A DNA stretch of 33,227 bases from Deltaproteobacteria bacterium (GTDB lineage: Bacteria > Desulfobacterota > SM23-61): NCBI GenBank assembly GCA_016875165.1, contig VGSF01000052.1:1-33227 (forward strand), in the 5' to 3' direction. The notes below the pieces were generated by a model. That model was not told the origin of the DNA, ran no database searches, and saw nothing but the letters and a program-made list of their open reading frames with translations. The position numbers and the translations under genes were made by a program. Below are positions 16,361 through 23,244 of this stretch, piece by piece (the stretch's first letter is position 1; each line of letters begins with the position of its first letter).

Positions 16361-16477
16361 TTCATAGAAAAAGAAAGAGCGAGTAGTCTGAAAATGGATT
16401 ATCTATTCATCAGGAATTCATAAGTCTATTTTGGGCATTGCCAATCAGAACTGTCAGCAAAAAAAGGAGGAAAAAAC

Positions 16478-17758
16478 ATGTCCGATCGAGAAAAACTCAG
16501 AGCTCAGCTGCACCTTTCAGAAAAACGCCTGGATGAGATAAATGCTATATTGTTAGATCCGAAGAGTCGGGTAGTGAACGACTTTTTGGACGTGGTGGCA
16601 AAATATGGCACTCCGGAAGAGATCAACGGCAAGGCCGCTGAGGCCGGCAAGCTGGAAAATCTGCTCTCCCGGCTGGAAAAAGAAAAATCACCTTATCTGG
16701 CCGATGTGAAATGGCTGATGGCTAAGCGGGACGCCGGCGTTTTTATTTCTATAGCGGACTACCGGCGGGCCGTCCTGGGCGCGAAGGTCGACAAAATGAC
16801 CTTCCAGGATGAATTCGCCGTCATCCTGGAAATAAGTGCTACTCAGTACTTCCCCTGGGTAATTGAAGAAGCCAAACAAGCCATCGACCGTAAGGAGCTC
16901 ATGCCGGGCCGCTTTATCCGGGTGCGCAAAATGAAAGAGCAAGAGAAGGACCAGGGCGACATCCTGGCTTTTTCCGCTGCTATGAACGTGATGGGGGCGA
17001 GTTTTGTGGAGACGCTGGACACCAAGGGCACTGATGGGTCGAACGTCCACCTTGGCGGGCCGGAGACCATCACTGGATATTTCGGGGGGATAGGCCAACC
17101 AAATGATTATGCCCTGCGCTGGGTGGATGAATTTCTTTACTATTATACCAACTATGGTATTCGCCAGGTTTTGAACATAAACCCGGGAACGGTATTATTG
17201 GGGTACATGTTGCGTAAATTGGGGATTCAGAACGAATTCAAAATTTCGGTCTTCATGGGAAACGACAACCCCTATTCGGCCCTATGGACATTAATCGGAG
17301 CGAAACTATTTTCAGGGGAGGATGGCTCTTGCCCGCTTATTGGCTTTAACTTGAGCAACTCCGTGAACAACGAAACCATTGAAATCATCGCTCAGTTCCG
17401 TAGAGACCTGGGCCTGGAAAGTATGGTCCGAATCGAGCACCATATCACCGAGACCTGGAAAAGCATTGTTAGACAGCCCTACAATCGTCGGGACGAACTG
17501 GTGGCGATTGCTGGCCATGTGGCCAATATCGCGGCCAAGCATGAAGGGGGTGAGGTTGGCGCCGAACAGAAACGGAAACACCCTTCAGACATTTTCGATT
17601 ATTTCCGGGACAAGACGGAGATCGAAGCTTCCGGTGAAATGAAAGTCTTGCTGCAAAATTACCTGGACAAACATGAGTCTGTGAATGTCACAGCCCGAGC
17701 CCTCACCGAAAAGGGATTGAGCTTCATAGCCGCGCCCAGTCTGCATCATCGGGGATAA
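16478..17758 (+). CDS. Conserved-looking hypothetical protein, 426 residues
   Basis: I do not recognise this protein. The ATG has AAAAGGAGG 8 bp upstream, composition is normal and the frame is long, so it is surely a gene. Residues 1-75 are charged and helical (LHLSEKRLDEINAILL; LENLLSRLEKEKSPY). From about residue 95 the sequence alternates hydrophobic strands and helices with conserved-looking turns: MNVMGASFVETLDTKGTDGS, HLGGPETITGYFGGIGQPND, VLNINPGTVLLGYMLRKLGI, KISVFMGNDNPYSAL and GFNLSNSVNNETIEII, then RIEHHITETWKSIVRQPYNR. That rhythm suggests a TIM-barrel-like cytosolic enzyme with possible ligands in the Glu-His-His triplet. No signal peptide or membrane segment is seen. It ends where a DUF362 remnant begins in the same frame. 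Confidence 0.75.
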   Translation: MSDREKLRAQLHLSEKRLDEINAILLDPKSRVVNDFLDVVAKYGTPEEINGKAAEAGKLENLLSRLEKEKSPYLADVKWLMAKRDAGVFISIADYRRAVLGAKVDKMTFQDEFAVILEISATQYFPWVIEEAKQAIDRKELMPGRFIRVRKMKEQEKDQGDILAFSAAMNVMGASFVETLDTKGTDGSNVHLGGPETITGYFGGIGQPNDYALRWVDEFLYYYTNYGIRQVLNINPGTVLLGYMLRKLGIQNEFKISVFMGNDNPYSALWTLIGAKLFSGEDGSCPLIGFNLSNSVNNETIEIIAQFRRDLGLESMVRIEHHITETWKSIVRQPYNRRDELVAIAGHVANIAAKHEGGEVGAEQKRKHPSDIFDYFRDKTEIEASGEMKVLLQNYLDKHESVNVTARALTEKGLSFIAAPSLHHRG

Positions 17759-17968
17759 ACTGGCAATCAGAGGCGCCACCTGTACATCGAGTTGGGGGTA
17801 CCCGACGGCTTTGAAGGAATGGAGGGCAATGGCCCTATAGGCGGCGAGCCTGTGGATCACCGTATGGCCATCGCCGGAACGGACTATCTTGCGGTAGACC
17901 GCGTGGGTACAGAAGTCATGGGGGCAGACTTCGATACATACATACATACATCATATTACCGCCGGTGA
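17759..17968 (+). pseudogene. Remnant of a DUF362-family protein
   Basis: Directly after the stop of the 426-residue gene, and in the same frame, 69 codons read RRHLYIELGVPDGFEGMEGN, GPIGGEPVDHRMAIAGTDYL and AVDRVGTEVMGADF before a TGA at 17966. 'G-M-E-G-N-G-P-x-x-G-x-P-V' followed by 'A-G-T-D-x-x-A-V-D-x-V' and 'x-x-M-G' is the C-terminal core of DUF362 proteins, which often precede ferredoxin domains. There is no start codon or ribosome site and both the N-terminal half and the C-terminus are missing. The tail runs into a CATA microsatellite (17934-17951) and then an inverted-repeat element. I infer a deletion scar. Confidence 0.65.
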
Positions 17969-18138
17969 GGAAGTGGCCAGAAACAGCCGGTTTGAAAGTG
18001 ACCAAGGGTAAGGATGAGGCATAGTTAAAAAGCTATGGGAGGACCGAAATAACATCCAAGGGGGTAATTTCCTGGCCGTCCAAATATAGGCACTTTCTCA
18101 ACGTCCAAAGCAGAGTACTTCCTCATCGGCGGTAATAT
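17953..18138. mobile_element. 186-bp element with 22-bp terminal inverted repeats
   Basis: The left end ATATTACCGCCGGTGAGGAAGT (17953-17974) is the complement of the right end at 18117-18138 with one mismatch. No protein-like frame lies inside and I see no clear target duplication. Its right edge is exactly where the RAYT pseudogene loses similarity, and its left edge is where the DUF362 remnant ends, so it sits in the join between two broken genes. It may be a decayed insertion sequence or MITE. Confidence 0.6.
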
Positions 18139-18431
18139 TTAAGAGATGGCCATAACGCCTGTGTCTACGGTTGAAATTCACCACATACCCGGTCAGCAGC
18201 TTCCGCATGCCATGAGAGAGATTTGTTCTCAGTCCTAACCAATAAGTAAAAATGTGTGTCCGGCAAGGCCCACGCATAAACGCTTAATGCCTTCGCTTCG
18301 CAAAGTTTCGCTATACGATCCAAGAAATCCTCTCGATCTCCTTGCTTCCAGAAGATATTACTTCCTTCAATTCCCCGCCCTATCACGTGATGTAATGTCC
18401 CGGGCGCATCCAGTCTTGGCTGTCTCGACAT
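18139..18431 (-). pseudogene. REP-associated tyrosine transposase (RAYT / Y1_Tnp), frameshifted and truncated
   Basis: The minus strand starts MSRQPRLDAPGTLHHVIGRG, the typical opening of transposases of the IS200-like/RAYT group, and continues WKQGDREDFLDRIAKLCEAK and VYAWALPDTHFYLLVRTENK. After ENKSL a one-base shift is needed; the next frame then reads SHGMRKLLTGYVVNFNRRHR and RYGHL, which matches the family. Similarity ends at 18139, at the edge of the 186-bp inverted-repeat element, before the expected catalytic Tyr region is complete. The usual His-x-His metal motif is degraded to HFY. It is therefore inactive. No ribosome site was checked because the gene is dead. Confidence 0.75.
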
Positions 18432-18730
18432 GATCTCAAATTATACTTAACCAAGTCCATTGTCAATAATAATTTGCTTTTGAACCAACGTCCCCTCTTA
18501 CCCCGTGGCTGATTAAGTGTGCAACCCCCGGTCCCTGCTGGTCTGTTCAGTGTGCAATTGGAGATGGGGAAGGAAAGGGGGTTCAGACCGTTATTTTCAT
18601 TCCGTATAATTTGTCGCCCCGATTGCTCAGGAGGCAGCGGCAGGGGAGTAAAGGGCTGCATCAGAACCCGATGGTTGATGAAGGGTAAGTTGGCATTCTT
18701 GCGGATTGAATCTATGCCAGAAGCACCCGT
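18432..18730. other. Gene-free stretch beside the RAYT remnant
   Basis: Frames on both strands here lack ribosome sites and have ordinary non-coding composition. It probably includes the 5' flank of the dead transposase and the 3' flank of the coiled-coil gene. No repeat or terminator was found. Confidence 0.5.
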
Positions 18731-18994
18731 TTATGACCAGGGGATTTTTTTGTTATAGTATTTTAAGTAAATCCCTGATAAATCATCGGCCAAATTGGAC
18801 GTCCGCTCTTTTAGCTGAGAAAGGTCAGAGAAGAGGGAGATCAGGGATTCATTAAGTTTGGTTAGATTCTCTCTGCGGGTTCTCCTGTTCTCTATTAATT
18901 CCTTTTCCCTTTCTTGGCATTCTTTAATAAGATATTTTAATTTTTCCCGTTCTTCTCCGGTCCATTCCGCCACAAGCTCATCCACTGTTTTCAT
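18731..18994 (-). CDS. Small coiled-coil hypothetical protein
   Basis: This is an 87-residue protein. GGAG about 7 bp before the ATG is an acceptable ribosome site. The sequence MKTVDELVAEWTGEEREKLK begins it; ECQEREKELIENRRTRRENL and LISLFSDLSQLKERTSNLAD give heptad-like hydrophobic spacing over most of the length, so it should be a helical coiled coil. It has no signal peptide or membrane segment. I recognise no family. It is flanked by gene debris on one side and a dispersed repeat on the other, so whether it is still functional is open. Confidence 0.5.
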   Translation of the reverse strand: MKTVDELVAEWTGEEREKLKYLIKECQEREKELIENRRTRRENLTKLNESLISLFSDLSQLKERTSNLADDLSGIYLKYYNKKIPWS

Positions 18995-19377
18995 AATTCA
19001 CTCCAGCTGCCGAATAAATTCATAAATGGTAACCAACTCTTTACGAGGTTTGGGGAATTAAAAAAATCCCAAATCCGAATATCGAAATCCGAAACAAAGC
19101 CCAAATCCAATTTTTCCGTCATTCCGGCGGAAGCCGGAATCCAGTTATTTTAAGGATTTATCAAACCTCTGGACTCCGGTTTTCACCGGAGTGACGACTT
19201 TTTACGAGATCATCAAATATTGGAGCAAAACCCATACCCTTTCTTCGGTCTATTCCGAAACGGGAAATAAAGGTTTCTTTTCCGTTCCTTAGTTCATTTT
19301 AAGGAAGTTAAGGTAAAAGCAAATTTATGGAGGAAAGGAAACATTTTACTGTTTATGGGAAAAACTTTTCTTTTTTG
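18995..19377. other. Intergenic region holding repeat copy C
   Basis: Apart from the repeat at 19115-19216 there is an AAATCCGAATATCGAAATCC block near 19069-19090, a typical intergenic repeat word, and no credible gene. No hairpin followed by a T-run is visible for the decarboxylase operon that ends at 19378. Confidence 0.5.
19115..19216. repeat. Dispersed inverted repeat, copy C (left arm missing)
   Basis: CGTCATTCCGGCGGAAGCCG and GACTCCGGTTTTCACCGGAG form the core, and the right arm ACTTTTTACGAGATCATCAA is intact. The left TGATGGTCTCGTAAAAAGT arm seen in the other copies is absent, so this copy is truncated. Confidence 0.75.
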
Positions 19378-20820
19378 CTAAGAGGGAGTAATTTCAGCGG
19401 CGGCCTTTTTAATCTCCTGCCAGGCTTGATACACATGATGAGCTTCGGTATTGGTCTGGCCAACGCAGAAGCGGAGGGTGTATTTATCGCTTAGCTTCGT
19501 ATGAGTTAAATATAAGCGCCCGCTTTGATTTAGCCGCTCTAACAATTTCTGGTTGATGGCTTCCCCCCCTACGTGGCGGAAGCAAACCAAATTTAACGGC
19601 GGCGGCACAGCAAGTTCAAAGCGGTCGTCATCCTTAACCCATTTCGCAAAATTTTGAGCCAGTTCAATGTGGCGCCGGATATGGTAGCGTAAACCTTCCA
19701 CCCCGTAGTGGCGGATGACCCACCAAAGCTTCAGGGAACGGAAGCGCCGGCCCAGGGGAATTTGCCAGTCCCGGTAGTCTATGACCGCCCCCGACTCAGT
19801 CGCTTGATTGCGCAGATATTCCGGTAAAACACTTAAGGTATTGATCAAAGCGGCCCGGTCAGCCACATAAAAACAATTGCAATCAAAATTGGTAAACATC
19901 CACTTGTGGGGATTAAAGCAGTAGCTGTCGGCAAATTCCAACCCGGAATGAATGTGGCGGTACTCAGGACAGATGGCCGCCGTGCCGGCCATAGCTCCGT
20001 CAACGTGAAGCCAGAGGCCTTCTTCCTGGCAGATATTGCCTATCTCCGGCAGGGGATCGATGGCATTGGAAGATGTAGTTCCAACTGTGGCGCATACGAA
20101 ACAGGGAATCAGGCCGGCTTGACGGTCCTGTTTAATCTGCTCTCTCAGCCTGTCCGGGCGCATAGTAAAAGCGCCATCCACCTCGATTAGCCGGAGGTTC
20201 TGGCGGCCTATTCCGGCGATGTTGACCGCCTTATCGATGGAGGAGTGGGTTTGAGTAGAGGCATAGGCCACAAGCCGCCCGTCGCAGCCGCGTCGGTTGC
20301 TTTCAAAGTTCGTGGCCTGCTCGCGGGCCGATAGGAGAGCACAGAGAGAAGCGCTGGAAGCTGAGTCCTGAATAACTCCGCCGCCTGTTCCGCTAAACTT
20401 GAATTTTTCCGGCAGGGCCAACATGTCCACCAGCCAGTCCAGGACATGGCTTTCCAGTTCGGTGCAAGCCGGACTCGTGGCCCACAACATCCCCTGGACC
20501 CCCAGGCCTGCTGAAAGCAGCTCCCCTAAAATGGAAGGTCCGGAAGTGTTGGCCGGAAAGAAAGCAAAGAAATTGGGCGACTGCCAATGGGTGATTCCGG
20601 GAATAATCAGCCTGTCTAAATCCTTAAGAATCATTTCGAAGGCTTCACCCTGAAGAGGTGGTTCAGGGGGGAGGGCAGCGCGAATTTTTCCGGGCGGAAC
20701 CAGGGATAAAACCGGAAAAGACTCAACCTTCTCATAATAATCGGCAACCCAGTCCACCACCGCCCGTCCGTACCGGCGGAATTCTTCAGGGGTCATGTGA
20801 AAACTCTTCTCAGCGGACAT
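19378..20820 (-). CDS. PLP-dependent amino-acid decarboxylase (group II, aromatic amino acid type)
   Basis: This is a 480-residue decarboxylase starting at the ATG at 20820, preceded by AAAGGAACGAAGG; a longer frame from 20880 would overlap the upstream gene. Group II marks: FHMTPEEFRRYGRAVVDWVA and YYEKVESFPVLS at the N-terminus, ITHWQSPNFFAFFPANTSGP and LLSAGLGVQGMLWATSPACT, where the core binds substrate, then HVDGAMAGTAAICPEY with the Asp that holds the PLP ring nitrogen. The Schiff-base Lys is in FNPHKWMFTNFDCNCFYV. Length and motifs fit aromatic-L-amino-acid, tyrosine or tryptophan decarboxylase. It lies 13 bp after the radical SAM gene, so the two are probably one operon. Confidence 0.85.
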   Translation of the reverse strand: MSAEKSFHMTPEEFRRYGRAVVDWVADYYEKVESFPVLSLVPPGKIRAALPPEPPLQGEAFEMILKDLDRLIIPGITHWQSPNFFAFFPANTSGPSILGELLSAGLGVQGMLWATSPACTELESHVLDWLVDMLALPEKFKFSGTGGGVIQDSASSASLCALLSAREQATNFESNRRGCDGRLVAYASTQTHSSIDKAVNIAGIGRQNLRLIEVDGAFTMRPDRLREQIKQDRQAGLIPCFVCATVGTTSSNAIDPLPEIGNICQEEGLWLHVDGAMAGTAAICPEYRHIHSGLEFADSYCFNPHKWMFTNFDCNCFYVADRAALINTLSVLPEYLRNQATESGAVIDYRDWQIPLGRRFRSLKLWWVIRHYGVEGLRYHIRRHIELAQNFAKWVKDDDRFELAVPPPLNLVCFRHVGGEAINQKLLERLNQSGRLYLTHTKLSDKYTLRFCVGQTNTEAHHVYQAWQEIKKAAAEITPS

Positions 20821-20833
20821 CCTTCGTTCCTTT

Positions 20834-21856
20834 CTACCCAATAGCAATAGATTGGGCCAGGCAGTGGGGATCTTCCTCAAGGTAATCCCCGGTTAAAGAG
20901 AAGGCCAGACTGCGGCACCCCCGGCAGTTTTTCACGGCACAACTTCCGCACCTGCCCTTGAAATTTCTCTTTTCTCGCAATTGCCGAAGTATTTCCGAGT
21001 CGACCCATATCTTGTTCAACGAATCCTGCAAGAGGTTCCCTATGGCCACGGGGAATCGCCGACACGGGAAAACATCGCCCCCGGGCATAATACAAAAGCC
21101 GTCCACTCCGAGAACACAGGACGCGCCCAATAATTCCGGCTCTCTACCCTTAAGGTTGATCTGAAAGGCCTGGTAGGGATAAATCTCACCTTCCTTTATT
21201 TCCCCGGAAAAATATTCCCACAGGTTTTCCACAAATTCTTTCCAGTTATCTTTACTTAACGCTTCTTCCCGAATCCTTGTTCCCTGGCCCCAGGGAATGA
21301 AACGCTCAATGATTAACCCGGCCATTCCTAAATCTTCACAGAGGCGGATGAGTGCCGGCAGGCTTTTATAATTTCTTTTCATTGCCGTAAACATCAGGAG
21401 AACTTCAAATTCTCTCTCGCTGTCAAATAAAGAAAGAGCTTGCATCACCTTATGAAAAGTGCCCATGGGGCGAATGGCATCGTTGGTTTCGGGGTCGGGC
21501 CCATCCAGGGAGATCTTGATCTTTTTCAGTTTGGGAATGGCCTCAAGCCTTCTTATTAGCTGCTGATCGAGGAGAAGGCCGTTGGTAATGATTCCTAACT
21601 CTTCCACCGCGGGTTGTTCAGCCAAATGACAAAGAAGCGGGAACATCTCCGGGTTTAATAAGGGCTCGCCTCCGGTAAGGTGGATACAAGCCATTTGCTT
21701 CCATTCTCCGATGGTAGAAAGGAAGTTGTCCGCTACCCTGATGAGTCCTGTCCCATCCAAATCGTATCTTTCGGAAAAATCATCCTGGTAGCAGTGCCGG
21801 CAATGAATATTGCAGCGGTTGGTTATGTGCCACTGGATATGGAAGTTTTTTTTCAT
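20834..21856 (-). CDS. Radical SAM/SPASM-domain enzyme
   Basis: This is a 340-residue enzyme starting at the ATG at 21856. A longer frame from 22000 would take its first 48 residues from a dispersed repeat, so it is rejected. The radical SAM cluster Cys residues are 15, 19 and 22 (TNRCNIHCRHCYQ, CX3CX2C). LTGGEPLLNPEMFPL is the SAM-binding GGE region and IKISLDGPDPETNDAIRP a core strand. The C-terminal part has CVLGVDGFCIMPGGDVFPCR, SCAVKNCRGC and HCL, a SPASM/twitch pattern for auxiliary Fe-S clusters, as in peptide-modifying and heme-biosynthesis enzymes. The next gene, 13 bp on, is a PLP decarboxylase. No precursor peptide is evident. No Shine-Dalgarno word precedes the ATG. Confidence 0.85.
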   Translation of the reverse strand: MKKNFHIQWHITNRCNIHCRHCYQDDFSERYDLDGTGLIRVADNFLSTIGEWKQMACIHLTGGEPLLNPEMFPLLCHLAEQPAVEELGIITNGLLLDQQLIRRLEAIPKLKKIKISLDGPDPETNDAIRPMGTFHKVMQALSLFDSEREFEVLLMFTAMKRNYKSLPALIRLCEDLGMAGLIIERFIPWGQGTRIREEALSKDNWKEFVENLWEYFSGEIKEGEIYPYQAFQINLKGREPELLGASCVLGVDGFCIMPGGDVFPCRRFPVAIGNLLQDSLNKIWVDSEILRQLREKRNFKGRCGSCAVKNCRGCRSLAFSLTGDYLEEDPHCLAQSIAIG

Positions 21857-21866
21857 GAGATTAAAG

Positions 21867-22034
21867 TTGATGATCTTGTAAAAAGGCGCGAAAGGGTCAT
21901 GGCGAGTCACGCCATGGGCGTGACGAAGCAATCTCGTTTTTATAAGTGCCCGAAAAGACAAGATTGCTTCGTCATCCTGCCAATGCGGAACTCCTCGCAA
22001 TGACAGGAACAGGACTTTTTACGAATCCATCAAT
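21867..22034. repeat. Dispersed inverted repeat, copy D ('CATGGCGAG...GCAATCT' core)
   Basis: TTGATGATCTTGTAAAAAGG at the left and GGACTTTTTACGAATCCATC at the right are the arms; GAAGCAATCTCGTTTTTATA and GATTGCTTCGTCATCCTGCC are the core like copy A. The left arm ends 11 bp upstream of the radical SAM start codon. Confidence 0.8.
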
Positions 22035-22197
22035 TTTGATGGCCTTGTAAAAAGTCGTCACTCCGGCCTGCCTGTGCCTGGCAGACAGGTGAAAACCGGA
22101 GTCCAGAGGTTTGATAACTCCTTGAAATAACTGGATTCCGGCTTTCGCCGGAATGACAGGAAAAGGGGCTTTCTGACTTTTTACGAGATCATCAACT
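22034..22197. repeat. Dispersed inverted repeat, copy E ('cactccgg' core)
   Basis: It abuts copy D tail to head. Arms are TTTGATGGCCTTGTAAAAAG and CTTTTTACGAGATCATCAA; the core GTCACTCCGGCCTGCCTGTG and CTGGATTCCGGCTTTCGCCG has GGAATGAC at the end, like copies B and C. Confidence 0.8.
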
Positions 22198-22261
22198 TTA
22201 GTTTGCCTCAGGCGGATCGCTTTAGACACTTGACACTATCCTTTATTTTTTCGGTTTTAAG

Positions 22262-22294
22262 AACTCGGTGAGCTCTGTGCCCTCTGTGGCTAAT
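22262..22294. repeat. 'CTCTGTGCCCTCTGTGG' dispersed repeat
   Basis: This is the inverted counterpart of the repeat at 14289-14316, located between the MBL gene and repeat copy E. Confidence 0.55.
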
Positions 22295-22328
22295 TTTTTT
22301 TCTTCCTCTGGCCAGCCGGCGGAAAAGA

Positions 22329-23081
22329 TTAAATCGTTATTTGCATGCCGTCTTCGGCCAGGATGATTGTCCCGGAAAATTCTTGCCGGCATTCCTTAAG
22401 AATGTCGCGCCCGGCGAATACGGGGTAAAAGTGGGTGAGCAGAAGTTTCCGGCAAGAGGCCTCCCGGGCAATCTTACCCGCCAGAGAAGGGGTGAGATGC
22501 CCTGCGGTTTTCCGTTCATCGGGAAAAGAACACTCTAAGATTAGAACATCTGCTTCCCGGCCAAGCTTGACGATATTTTGGCAGTAATCCGTATCCCCGG
22601 AATAAACCAGGGAACGGCCCTGGAACATCGCTCGAAAGCCCACGCTGGCAGCCGAATGGGCCATCGGGAGAGTTTCAATTGTAAAATCCGCAAAAGAAAG
22701 GAGGCTTTCTTCGGTCTCATGGAATAAAATCGGATAAGTCCGGGCTTCGATCCAGCGGCCGAAAATTCCCCGCAGTTGATCGTAGAAATTTCTCAAGCCC
22801 TTAGGGCCAATCACGTGCAAAGGCAGGGAGCGGACGAAATCCACCGTGTAATTCATGGCGAAAAGGAAAGGAACGAAGTCGGAAACATGATCGGGATGAA
22901 AATGGGTGATACAAAGACAATCCACCCGGCGAAAATCAAGGCTAAGGCTGGGAAGATTGCGCAAAGACCCGCCTCCGCCATCGAAAAGAATAAGGTGTGA
23001 ACCAAAGGCCAGGGCCAGGCCGGAAGGGCCGCGTTCTACCGTGGGAATACAGGTTCCGGATCCGAGGATATATAGTTCCAT
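22329..23081 (-). CDS. MBL-fold metal-dependent hydrolase (ribonuclease Z-like)
   Basis: This is a 250-residue beta-lactamase-fold hydrolase. The two-zinc motif is THFHPDH (His60, His62, Asp64, His65); further ligands are probably the His in MAHSAAS, the Asp in YSGDTDYC and the His in LLLTHFYP. The N-terminus MELYILGSGTCIPTVERGPS is typical of the RNase Z/arylsulfatase AtsA branch. The length is short for tRNase Z (about 300) and I see no flexible arm, so a general esterase or phosphodiesterase role is as likely as tRNA 3' processing. No ribosome site precedes the ATG; the upstream 15 bases are mostly A and T, and a dispersed inverted repeat sits at 23095-23233. Confidence 0.8.
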   Translation of the reverse strand: MELYILGSGTCIPTVERGPSGLALAFGSHLILFDGGGGSLRNLPSLSLDFRRVDCLCITHFHPDHVSDFVPFLFAMNYTVDFVRSLPLHVIGPKGLRNFYDQLRGIFGRWIEARTYPILFHETEESLLSFADFTIETLPMAHSAASVGFRAMFQGRSLVYSGDTDYCQNIVKLGREADVLILECSFPDERKTAGHLTPSLAGKIAREASCRKLLLTHFYPVFAGRDILKECRQEFSGTIILAEDGMQITI

Positions 23082-23094
23082 TTTTAAATTTAAT

Positions 23095-23233
23095 GGGACG
23101 CAGATTTTCGCAGATACACGCAGAAAAGATCAAATATAATAAAAAAATGACCTTGTCTCTATTTTTTGCTTTACGCCTGTGCTTTATTGGTTTTCCTATT
23201 TTTAATCTTGAAAATCTGTGTTTATCTGCGTCC
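23095..23233. repeat. Inverted pair of 'GACGCAGAT' dispersed repeats
   Basis: GGGACGCAGATTTTCGCAGA at the left and GTTTATCTGCGTCC at the right face each other with a spacer of about 80 bp. The word family 'acgcagat...cgcagat' is a widespread intergenic repeat in these genomes from general knowledge. It fills the gap between prfB and the MBL gene. Confidence 0.6.
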
Positions 23234-23244
23234 AAAAAATTTTT

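Noticed and set aside
17934..17951. CATA microsatellite as a phase-variation switch
   Set aside because: It lies inside a pseudogene tail with no intact frame to switch.
6721..22197. CRISPR array
   Set aside because: The repeats are palindromic, 100-170 bp long and scattered, with no regular spacers or cas genes.
21972..22229. 85-residue frame and N-terminal extension of the radical SAM gene
   Set aside because: Both are translations of the dispersed repeats D and E.
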